Below, piece by piece: positions 1 through 5,294 of a stretch of DNA of 5,479 nt; within the stretch, counting starts at the first letter, position 1, and each line of letters opens with the position of its first letter. This DNA is from Methanobacteriota archaeon (GTDB taxonomy: Archaea; Altiarchaeota; Altiarchaeia; IMC4; QMZM01): the NCBI GenBank assembly GCA_903930485.1, contig CAIYYO010000160.1, positions 1 to 5,479 of the forward strand, in the 5' to 3' direction. The position numbers and the translations under genes are program-made. The notes beneath the pieces are model-generated. The model was given only the letters and a program-made list of their open reading frames with translations. It made no database searches and was not told the DNA's origin.

Positions 1-1
1 C

Positions 2-553
2 ACTTTATGCAAAAAGACTGATTATCTTTATTCTCTGGCCGCTGCTTTGGCCGTTTGGTTCGCGATAGCTCTCCCATTGACCATACTCCGAATAGGGAAC
101 CTCTACTTGTCGAGCTTTTTGTTCGTGCTGGCTTGGATCGCTTCAATCGTTTATCTGAAACCCTTCAGCAAGGAAAAAGATGCCGGAATAAAGATCGTAC
201 AAACCGGGAGACATATCATATCGCGCAGCTTGTTTGCAGGATGCGTTATCATGTTCGCAGTCTATGCAAGCAATGTGTTTGGTCCGCTCTGGGGAGGGGT
301 GTTCGCATCGTTTCCCGCGCTGTTCTCTTCTATGTTCTTCATCCTTGGCAGAAGCTATGGATGCGCGTATACGTCGTCGATTGCAAGGAATACCCCATTG
401 GGATTGCTCTCGGTTTTCCCGTATGTCTGGGGCGTATATTATTTTTATCCGAGGTACGGAATAGTTGCAGGGACCTTGTTGTCATATTTTCTGGCATTTG
501 CCGCCGCCGCAGTCATATACGGCTTATCCAACCGTATTAAAGAGAAAAAATGA
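2..553 (+). CDS. Polytopic membrane protein, 5'-truncated by the window edge
   Basis: The reading frame is open from the first bases and ends at TGA 551-553, giving 183 visible residues. No ATG or GTG lies near the left end in this frame; an in-frame TTG at 47 is possible but codes for the middle of a hydrophobic helix, so the true start is probably upstream of the window. About six membrane segments can be seen, at visible residues 9-28, 33-54, 73-93, 95-114, 132-148 and 152-174, with a basic loop (about residues 54-72) and a lysine-rich tail. The segment GPLWGGVFASFPALF (residues 94-108) and the later NTPLGLLS stretch remind me of small membrane proteins related to DUF3147, but I recall this only loosely and no function follows. 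It converges with the next gene and overlaps its 3' end by 17 nt. No catalytic motif is visible. Confidence 0.8.
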   Translation, partial: TLCKKTDYLYSLAAALAVWFAIALPLTILRIGNLYLSSFLFVLAWIASIVYLKPFSKEKDAGIKIVQTGRHIISRSLFAGCVIMFAVYASNVFGPLWGGVFASFPALFSSMFFILGRSYGCAYTSSIARNTPLGLLSVFPYVWGVYYFYPRYGIVAGTLLSYFLAFAAAAVIYGLSNRIKEKK

Positions 554-998
554 CTGTCAGTATAAAGAACCACGTGAGGGAGAGGGTTAGGGCGATCAAA
601 GCCCATGTACCGACCAGGAGATAGACGGACACTGCCAATCCTTTGATCGTCTTCCCAAGTTTCTCCTGATACGTCTTTCTGTAAAAATATGTTAACAAAG
701 ACAGCTTTAGGAGATATGTAAACACGAGAAGCATTCCCAGAAGAAAGATCGTCTTCGCAGAGTCGCCGCTATACGGGTCTAAGCCGTAAACAAGCACGCA
801 GGCTGCAGTAAAAAGAAGATCGCCTGGAAGCGTTGAGCGAAAAGAAAAACCTGAGGCCGTGCGGTAATCCTGTCTGGCGTAGCGCATTATTCTAGAGATC
901 ACATAAAATATGCCTGAAGTAAGCAGGAAGTCTGAGTAGTAGAAAGAGAGCAGGAGAAAAGAAACCGGGGCAAGAAATAACGGGTCTAAGGCAAACAT
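537..998 (-). CDS. Small hypothetical integral membrane protein (153 aa)
   Basis: I do not recognise this family. The protein is strongly hydrophobic, with probable membrane segments at residues 5-20, 22-37, 60-74, 82-105 and 117-151 (the last long enough for two). Basic loops lie between them, at residues 36-54 (RIMRYARQDYR) and 107-119 (RKTYQEKLGKTIK), and are probably cytoplasmic. It has no signal peptide of classical form and no recognisable enzymatic motif. The ATG at 998 is supported by a GAGGT ribosome-binding site 7 nt upstream. The gene starts only 15 nt after the stop of the two-domain surface-type protein at 1014-2252, so the two are almost certainly cotranscribed, and a shared role at the membrane is a reasonable inference. 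Its 3' end overlaps the convergent gene at 2-553. Confidence 0.8.
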   Translation of the reverse strand: MFALDPLFLAPVSFLLLSFYYSDFLLTSGIFYVISRIMRYARQDYRTASGFSFRSTLPGDLLFTAACVLVYGLDPYSGDSAKTIFLLGMLLVFTYLLKLSLLTYFYRKTYQEKLGKTIKGLAVSVYLLVGTWALIALTLSLTWFFILTVIFSL

Positions 999-1005
999 CT
1001 GAAAG

Positions 1006-1010
1006 ACCTC
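1006..1010 (-). promoter_or_regulatory. Shine-Dalgarno site for the 153-aa membrane protein
   Basis: Read on the minus strand this is GAGGT, matching the anti-Shine-Dalgarno consensus, with 7 nt before the ATG at 998. It lies just past the TAG stop (1014-1016) of the upstream gene, which supports both the start choice and cotranscription. Confidence 0.7.
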
Positions 1011-1013
1011 GAA

Positions 1014-2252
1014 CTAAGAGGGCTCGACGGCCCCTTCTATTCGGCCGCTTTCAGTATGTGTGGTTGGTATACCACCGAGTGAGGCAGAGTAGTCGAATTC
1101 TATGTTTACATCATATGGGTCGCCGTCCTTTTTCGCCGGACAGTTCGCAGTGACCTCTAGAGTCCCGCCTGGAGCAATTTCTACGCCCATACCCCCTGAG
1201 GGATTGCCGTTAATGAAAACAGTGTTGCAGTCCTTTGAGGAATGCACCTCCTGTAGAAGGGCTTTGTCCATCGTGATAGTGACCCCGACTGCATTCGTGA
1301 AAGTCGCATCGAAACTGCCGTCGTCCTTGTAAGAAACGGTCGGCATAAGGGGTTGGAACTTCGTGAAACCGGTCGAAACTACCGACGGCATTTCCTGCGT
1401 ATCAAACGATGCCTGCAAAGAACCACGCGTGGACTCTACCTGTCCGCGTATCCTGCCCTCTTCGGTGTGAGTAGTCGTCACGCCCCCGATCACGGTCGAA
1501 TACTTTATATTTACCGACTCGTCGAAAGGGTCGTCTCGCGATTTAACCGGACAGTTGGCGTCCACTCTCAAAGTATTTCCTGCTGGAACGGTGATCTGCT
1601 GGCCCGAGGTCATCGACTGGCCGTTAATCTTAACGGAGTTGCAACTGCCGGCCGAAATCTCTTCCAGGTCAGCTTTGTCGATCCGTATCGACGTCCCGGC
1701 GACGTTGCTGAAGGCCGCCGTAAAACTCCCGTCGTCTCCATAGGCTATAGTCGGATCCAGGGGCTGTATTTTCTCGAACCCTGTCGTAACGGTCGACTGC
1801 TGTCCGGCGCTGAACACTCCCAGCTGCCACAATACGACGCCCGGGATCCATAAGACGATGAACAGGAAGCCGTTCAGTACCATGTTGAGGGCGAAGACTA
1901 TCAGGAACGCGAATATGGCGTTCTTCCAGTCCACACCGTAGAGCCGCTTCACCAGATAGATGAAAAGGACCCAGCCGATCAGCACGTCGACCAGCACAAG
2001 TATCATGGAGATTATGAACAGGGACGGCTGGATGAAAAGGGGTACGCAGCTTAAGGCAAGCAAGACAATCATCGCCAGAGAGTAAATGGCTCCGACCGTT
2101 AGCCCGGTCTTGAAATCTTTCTTCGTGAATTTCAGTCCTTTGGATGCCAGCCAAAGGAACCCGGACATCATGACTATCTGGACTGCAAGTATTATCAATG
2201 CTATTAGCAGCATTACCAGGATACCGACCATGTCGTACATTTTTTGAAGCAC
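1014..2252 (-). CDS. Four-TM membrane protein with two tandem exported beta-rich domains (412 aa from GTG, 408 from ATG)
   Basis: Function unknown. Residues 1-147 (numbered from the GTG) form a membrane domain with about four helices, near 8-36, 50-74, 77-101 and 111-142. Basic loops SKGLKFTKKDFK and VKRLYGVDWK between helices 1-2 and 3-4 suggest, by the positive-inside rule, that the tail after helix 4 lies outside the cell. Two homologous beta-rich domains follow, at about residues 155-270 and 292-407, each running from TGFxKxQPL through (G)TxI and a Cys to NCPxK and GRIxG. Cysteines sit at 204/234 and 342/371 and could form one disulfide per domain. The end of helix 4 (LWQLGVF) resembles archaeal pilin-like proteins. 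The gene is a paralogue of its upstream neighbour at 2299-3156, which has one domain. The GTG at 2252 probably forms part of the ribosome-binding site for the ATG at 2240, so the protein more likely starts MYDMVGIL. Confidence 0.9.
   Translation of the reverse strand: MLQKMYDMVGILVMLLIALIILAVQIVMMSGFLWLASKGLKFTKKDFKTGLTVGAIYSLAMIVLLALSCVPLFIQPSLFIISMILVLVDVLIGWVLFIYLVKRLYGVDWKNAIFAFLIVFALNMVLNGFLFIVLWIPGVVLWQLGVFSAGQQSTVTTGFEKIQPLDPTIAYGDDGSFTAAFSNVAGTSIRIDKADLEEISAGSCNSVKINGQSMTSGQQITVPAGNTLRVDANCPVKSRDDPFDESVNIKYSTVIGGVTTTHTEEGRIRGQVESTRGSLQASFDTQEMPSVVSTGFTKFQPLMPTVSYKDDGSFDATFTNAVGVTITMDKALLQEVHSSKDCNTVFINGNPSGGMGVEIAPGGTLEVTANCPAKKDGDPYDVNIEFDYSASLGGIPTTHTESGRIEGAVEPS
1032..1379 (-). repeat. 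Second (C-terminal) copy of the tandem beta-rich domain
   Basis: Residues 292-407 of the 412-aa protein. It aligns by eye with the first copy: TGFTKFQPLMPTVSY against TGFEKIQPLDPTIAY, both with DDGSF next. Later matches are the Cys-Asn pair, the NCPxK motif, GG(I/V)xTTHTE and GRI. The two copies differ enough that the duplication is old and not an assembly artefact. Confidence 0.8.
1443..1790 (-). repeat. First copy of the tandem beta-rich domain
   Basis: Residues 155-270 of the 412-aa protein, directly after membrane helix 4. It carries TGFEKIQPL, Cys204, NCPVK at 233-237 with Cys234, and GRIRG at 266-270. A linker of about 20 residues rich in Ser, Gln and Thr joins it to the second copy. 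It is also homologous to the single domain of the neighbouring paralogue. Confidence 0.8.
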
Positions 2253-2254
2253 CT
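2250..2254 (-). promoter_or_regulatory. Probable Shine-Dalgarno site deciding the start at 2240
   Basis: On the minus strand this reads AGGTG, a match to the archaeal GGAGGTGATC consensus, 9 nt before the ATG at 2240. It contains the GTG at 2252 that otherwise opens the frame. A leadered transcript would therefore favour ATG 2240 over GTG 2252. A leaderless transcript would also favour the ATG. Confidence 0.5.
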
Positions 2255-2258
2255 ATGA

Positions 2259-2292
2259 TTATATATAATGGCCGAAGAAGGGTATAAATAAA
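2259..2292 (-). promoter_or_regulatory. Candidate archaeal promoter with two TATA-like boxes upstream of the two-domain gene
   Basis: The 46-nt gap between the paralogues holds two TATA-like elements, read on the minus strand. TTTATTTATACC (2281-2292) would start transcription near 2259, giving a leader of about 19 nt that includes the AGGTG site. The palindromic TTATATATAA (2259-2268) is centred about 24 nt before the ATG at 2240 and could give a leaderless message. The downstream gene may thus have its own promoter in addition to read-through from 2299-3156. No T-rich terminator separates the two genes. Confidence 0.45.
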
Positions 2293-2298
2293 GCCGCC

Positions 2299-3156
2299 TT
2301 ATGACTCATGCGTTACAGGACCCCGTATGCGCCCGTCTTCTTCTTGACCGATCGTTATTCCTCCGATAGTGGCTTTGTATTTTATCTTTACAAGAACATC
2401 GAAGGTGTCGCCTTCGCTTTTGTACGGGCATGTCGCCTCGACGTCAACCGTTTCGCCGGCCTTTACGGCGACATTGACAGACTTGGCCTCGACCGGTTCG
2501 CCCATCAACGTCACATCGGTGCATCTCACAGTCGAAAGCTCTTCGGTTACATCAACGGAAGTAACGTTTATAGAGGTGCCTACGGCATTCACGAAACTCG
2601 TCCGGTACGCTCCGCCTTCATAGGCCACGGACGGGGCCATCGGCTGCAGCTTTTCGAATCCGGTCGTGACTACCGGCGTTGCCCCGGCATTGAACACTCC
2701 CAGCTGCCACAACACGACGCCGGGAATGATCAGAAGCAGGTAGAATAATCCGCTTAGCACCATGTTGAGGAGGAAGACTATCACGAACGCAAAAAACGCG
2801 TTCTTCCAATCCACTAAATAGAACTTCTTAATCAGGTAGATCATAAGTATGACGCCTATGAGGCATGATAGGAGGATCATGACAAGAGTTACCAAGGGCA
2901 TCAACAGTATCACTGAACCCATCGACGGGGACAACATAGGGGTGATCAAGGAAGGAATGTAGCACAATACCATTAGGGTGATCATCGCCGTACAATAGAC
3001 CGATACGGTTTTAAAAGCTGTTTTGAAGTCCTGCTTGGAGAATTTAAGGCCTTTGGATGCGAGCCAAAGGAACCCTGACATCATCAATATCTGAACTACG
3101 GCTACACCGACTATCAAACCTACTACCACGCCTATGATAAGAATATTTGTATCCAT
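2299..3156 (-). CDS. Four-TM membrane protein with one exported beta-rich domain (285 aa)
   Basis: Function unknown; paralogue of the next gene downstream (1014-2252). The N-terminal membrane domain (residues 1-155) has about four helices, near 4-34, 50-72, 80-110 and 118-150. The segments MMSGFLWLASKGLKF, VDWKNA and IPGVVLWQLGVF are shared almost unchanged with the paralogue. Lys-rich loops after helices 1 and 3 place helix 4 outward, so the tail is probably extracytoplasmic. Residues 162-280 form one beta-rich domain with TGFEKLQPM, Cys212, TCPYK with Cys243, IGGI and GRIRG. The cysteine pair is spaced as in the paralogue and could form a disulfide. After LWQLGVFNAG it resembles archaeal pilin-like ectodomains, but no class III signal peptide is present. 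The start is ATG at 3156, 55 nt downstream of the nadM stop; only a weak AAGG precedes it. Confidence 0.9.
   Translation of the reverse strand: MDTNILIIGVVVGLIVGVAVVQILMMSGFLWLASKGLKFSKQDFKTAFKTVSVYCTAMITLMVLCYIPSLITPMLSPSMGSVILLMPLVTLVMILLSCLIGVILMIYLIKKFYLVDWKNAFFAFVIVFLLNMVLSGLFYLLLIIPGVVLWQLGVFNAGATPVVTTGFEKLQPMAPSVAYEGGAYRTSFVNAVGTSINVTSVDVTEELSTVRCTDVTLMGEPVEAKSVNVAVKAGETVDVEATCPYKSEGDTFDVLVKIKYKATIGGITIGQEEDGRIRGPVTHES
2317..2673 (-). repeat. Single beta-rich domain homologous to the tandem copies at 1032-1379 and 1443-1790
   Basis: Residues 162-280 of the 285-aa paralogue. Shared landmarks are TGFEK(L/I)QP, a Tyr about ten residues later, N(A/V)xGTSI, a Cys pair about 30 residues apart, CPxK followed by an acidic DxFD stretch, and GRIRG. 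It matches the first domain of the neighbour slightly better than the second (for example GTSI and GRIRG). Confidence 0.75.
2691..2712. repeat. 22-bp exact direct repeat shared with 1811-1832
   Basis: Positions 2691-2712 and 1811-1832 are identical (plus strand begins TGAACACTCCCAGCTGCC). Both encode the end of helix 4, the LWQLGVF segment, in the two paralogues. Nearby stretches, such as the VDWKNA and SGFLWLASKGLKF coding regions, are also closely similar. This shows homology at DNA level and marks a possible site for recombination or gene conversion. Confidence 0.75.
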
Positions 3157-3169
3157 TTTAAACGCCTTA

Positions 3170-3200
3170 GTTATATTAAAAGCAGGAAATGAATATAAAC
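3170..3200 (-). promoter_or_regulatory. Candidate promoter for the 285-aa membrane protein and the downstream cluster
   Basis: On the minus strand GTTTATATTC (3191-3200) lies at a distance that would give a start near 3168 and a leader of about 12 nt. A second TATA-like element, TTTAATATAA (3171-3180), is only about 20 nt from the ATG, a little close for a leaderless start. The elements follow the nadM stop and a T run, so this gene cluster may be transcribed separately from nadM. Confidence 0.45.
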
Positions 3201-3205
3201 GTGAG

Positions 3206-3211
3206 AAAAAA
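3206..3211 (-). terminator. T-run just after the nadM stop, candidate archaeal terminator
   Basis: Six consecutive T residues on the minus strand directly follow the nadM TAA (3212-3214). Archaeal RNA polymerase can terminate at T-rich tracts without a hairpin, and none is seen here. The run is short, so read-through is likely. Confidence 0.35.
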
Positions 3212-3718
3212 TTATCCCAGATCCCTTACCCGCTTTACTCCTTTTATCTCTTCCATCACCGCAAGCGTCCCTTTCGGCACGAGGTCTTCCCACTTCTCTC
3301 CGGAAACGATCCTCCTCCGTATTTCGGTCCCGGCATATTTCTCGCGGTTGTAGAGACCCGTCGCATGCACTCTGTAGCCGGATTCGGCGAACAGTTTCCG
3401 TTCCAGCAGCCCGTTCGTATAGACGACGTCGAACCTTGGAACGATGCCTGCGACATGGAAGACCCATAGCTTATCGTTCCCGATGTCAGGTATATCATAG
3501 ACGGAGTATTTCTTCCCGACCTTTAGCGAACGCTCTATCATCTCCTTTCTCTCGGCTGCCGTGAACGGGTTGTTCTTCGTATGGTCTTCCTGCGAGCTCC
3601 CGATGCCTATCAGGATGTGGTCCGCCTCCTTCGAGGCTTCCTCTATCAGCCTCACGTGGCCGAGATGGAAGGGCTGGAATCTCCCTATTATAAGCGCCGT
3701 CGCCGACATTTTTCTCAT
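3212..3718 (-). CDS. nadM: Archaeal-type nicotinamide-nucleotide adenylyltransferase (NMNAT)
   Basis: Transfers AMP from ATP to nicotinamide mononucleotide (or nicotinate mononucleotide) to form NAD+ (or deamido-NAD+), a cytoplasmic step common to de novo and salvage routes. The 168-residue protein has the nucleotidyltransferase fold signature GRFQPFHLGH at residues 12-21, where the two histidines bind ATP phosphates. Next come GIGSSQEDHT (38-47), NPFTAAERKEMI (50-61), LWVFHV (84-89), and the second ATP-binding motif YAGTEIRRR (128-136). Length and motif order match archaeal NadM. Two small departures from the usual family text are AAER for AGER and YTNGL for YSGNP. The ATG at 3718 is used here; a second ATG at 3709 (MSATALIIGR) is equally compatible with the fold. 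No Shine-Dalgarno site precedes it and a TATA-like core sits about 27 nt upstream, suggesting a leaderless message. It diverges from herA. Confidence 0.96.
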   Translation of the reverse strand: MRKMSATALIIGRFQPFHLGHVRLIEEASKEADHILIGIGSSQEDHTKNNPFTAAERKEMIERSLKVGKKYSVYDIPDIGNDKLWVFHVAGIVPRFDVVYTNGLLERKLFAESGYRVHATGLYNREKYAGTEIRRRIVSGEKWEDLVPKGTLAVMEEIKGVKRVRDLG

Positions 3719-3773
3719 GTGTTACATAATTTATCCCCCTAAATTAAATACATCAACATACAGGTCGGAGAAG
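3719..3773. promoter_or_regulatory. Divergent nadM-herA promoter region
   Basis: This 55-bp gap separates two diverging start codons. The AT-rich core at 3740-3750 (TAAATTAAATA) is centred at 3745, 27 nt from the nadM ATG at 3718 and 29 nt from the herA ATG at 3774, so one element may serve as TATA box for both directions. A second candidate for herA is the AT stretch at 3724-3733 (ACATAATTTA). It would give a leader of about 16 nt that includes AGGT at 3762-3765, 8 nt before the herA ATG. The core assignment rests on spacing and base composition only. Confidence 0.5.
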
Positions 3774-5294
3774 ATGGAGATAGGGCAGGTGATAGGCGCA
3801 ACGACCCTCAGGGGATTCCGTTTCGTGATAAAGGAGGGAATGGAGAAGAATGTCAAGAGGGGGGAATTCGTCTCGGTAAAGGAAGCGGTCACCGGCAACG
3901 AGATCATAGGCATAATAAAGGAGATAACTATCTCGAATGAGCTTCTCCCAGACGAATTCGGGCGCGACCTACGGATGGGGGACATCGTGCTCACCGAAGG
4001 AGAATACCCGGTCCCTACGGTAAAGATCCTAGGCTATGAAGACGTGAACGGTCTCGAGCTCCCAAGGCACGGGATAAAGCCCGGTTCGTCCGTCGAGCTC
4101 GTCAGCGACGAGGTATTGAAGAGGATCCTGAAGCAGGACGATCTGAAAGCAGCATGCGTCGGCACTGTGTCGACGAGGGAGAACGTCCCAGTCTACGTTT
4201 CGATAAACGACATAATCTCCAGGCACTGCGCGATACTGGCCATGACCGGCTCCGGGAAAAGCTATACCGTAGGCGTGCTGATAGAGGAGCTCCTGAAAAA
4301 GAAGGGCTCGCTCGTGGTTTTCGACCCGCACGGAGAATACAAGAACATAAAGGTCGAAGGCTCAAATACCGTGGTATACGGCGTGAAAGGAGAAACCAGA
4401 CTGAAGATAGAGACAGCGTCGCTGCGAACCGGAGACTTTGCCAACCTGATACCGGACCTTACAGACCCTCAGAAAGACCTTCTCGAAGAAACAGTCAACC
4501 TGGCCTCGAAGTTCTACGAAAAATACGACCTCGACATAGTCAAGAACATACTCTCCCTGGTCTACGACGGAAAGGAGGGCAAGGAGCCGGTTACCGATAC
4601 CCTGCCGGAGAACACGATAAAGGAGCTTGCAAAGAAGGTCAGCCTCTCGACCATCGGCGCTCTGATACGCAGAATGGACCGCCTGGGAAGGATGGGCGTA
4701 TTCGAGATGCAGGGAACGCCCCTCGAAGAGATAATAAAAGTGAACCAGCTGACGGTGATAGACCTGTCGGATTCCGACGAACGGCTATCGGAAACCATAA
4801 TCGCAGCCATCGCCAGAAAGATATTCGACGCCAGGAAACTGTACGTAAAAGACGGCGAAGGAAACATAAAGATACCGACATTCATCATAGTCGAGGAAGC
4901 GCACAACTTCGCGCCCAGGAGCACCGAAGAACGCAAGATACTCTCACGAGGGATACTGAAAAAGATCGCGCGCGAAGGCCGCAAGTTCGGGATCGGTTTG
5001 TGCATCGTCAGCCAGAGGCCGAGCAAGCTCGACTCGGACATACTGTCCCAATGTAATACTCAGATCATCATGAAGATCGTGAACCCCGCAGACCAGGAAT
5101 ACATCAGGCAGTCCGTGGAGAGCGTGACCGAGGACATAGTAAAAGACCTGCCGGCGCTGGCGAGGGGCGAAGCCATAATATCCGGTTCTGCCGTGAGGCT
5201 GTCGATACCCGTGAAGATCAGGACAAGGACGACGACCATAGGAGGCGAAGACATCGACATCGTGGGAGAATGGACCAAGAACTCGAAAAACTGA
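3774..5294 (+). CDS. herA: HerA-family bipolar DNA translocase/helicase (506 aa)
   Basis: HerA is a hexameric, FtsK-like DNA pump that works with the NurA nuclease, and with Mre11-Rad50, in DNA end resection and repair. The N-terminal part (residues 1-95; MEIGQVIG, then GEFVSV) fits the HAS beta-barrel. The ATPase core shows Walker A TGSGKS (158-163, Lys162), FDPHGEY (183-189), Walker B FIIVEEAH (370-377) with catalytic Glu374/375, an arginine-finger-like REGRKFG (400-406) and sensor VSQRPS (412-417). A helical insertion occupies roughly 215-330, and a C-terminal tail follows about residue 450. Length is typical of archaeal HerA. The frame is open upstream to 3561, but that stretch is antisense to nadM; the ATG at 3774 with AGGT 8 nt before it starts exactly at the conserved barrel. 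nurA, mre11 and rad50 are not adjacent. The 3' end overlaps aroQ by 25 nt. Confidence 0.95.
   Translation: MEIGQVIGATTLRGFRFVIKEGMEKNVKRGEFVSVKEAVTGNEIIGIIKEITISNELLPDEFGRDLRMGDIVLTEGEYPVPTVKILGYEDVNGLELPRHGIKPGSSVELVSDEVLKRILKQDDLKAACVGTVSTRENVPVYVSINDIISRHCAILAMTGSGKSYTVGVLIEELLKKKGSLVVFDPHGEYKNIKVEGSNTVVYGVKGETRLKIETASLRTGDFANLIPDLTDPQKDLLEETVNLASKFYEKYDLDIVKNILSLVYDGKEGKEPVTDTLPENTIKELAKKVSLSTIGALIRRMDRLGRMGVFEMQGTPLEEIIKVNQLTVIDLSDSDERLSETIIAAIARKIFDARKLYVKDGEGNIKIPTFIIVEEAHNFAPRSTEERKILSRGILKKIAREGRKFGIGLCIVSQRPSKLDSDILSQCNTQIIMKIVNPADQEYIRQSVESVTEDIVKDLPALARGEAIISGSAVRLSIPVKIRTRTTTIGGEDIDIVGEWTKNSKN

Noticed and set aside
1032..1790. Tandem repeat as a possible assembly duplication
   Set aside because: The two copies differ at many positions in both DNA and protein while keeping motif spacing, so they are an old domain duplication and not a misassembly.
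1353..1853. 166-residue plus-strand open frame opposite the two-domain membrane protein
   Set aside because: It lies antisense to clear tandem domain repeats, with no start context or recognisable domain. It is a by-product of the coding bias on the minus strand.
1669..2154. 161-residue alternate frame on the minus strand within the two-domain gene
   Set aside because: It is out of frame with the paralogue-conserved membrane domain, and its Arg/His-rich composition is typical of a shadow.
2308..2748. 146-residue plus-strand open frame opposite the 285-aa membrane protein
   Set aside because: It is antisense to the conserved ectodomain and shows no protein features of its own.
3134..3469. 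111-residue plus-strand open frame spanning the gap upstream of the 285-aa gene and the nadM 3' end
   Set aside because: It is mostly antisense to nadM; there is no ribosome-binding site or recognisable motif.
3561..3773. Longer herA reading frame with 71 extra N-terminal residues
   Set aside because: This stretch is antisense to the conserved nadM coding region, its residues look random (Trp- and Met-rich), and the HAS-barrel similarity starts exactly at ATG 3774 with a ribosome-binding site before it.
4154..5056. 300-residue open frame inside herA, same strand
   Set aside because: Its product is extremely Arg-rich and low in hydrophobic residues, typical of an alternate-frame shadow. herA itself has intact motifs through the whole span.
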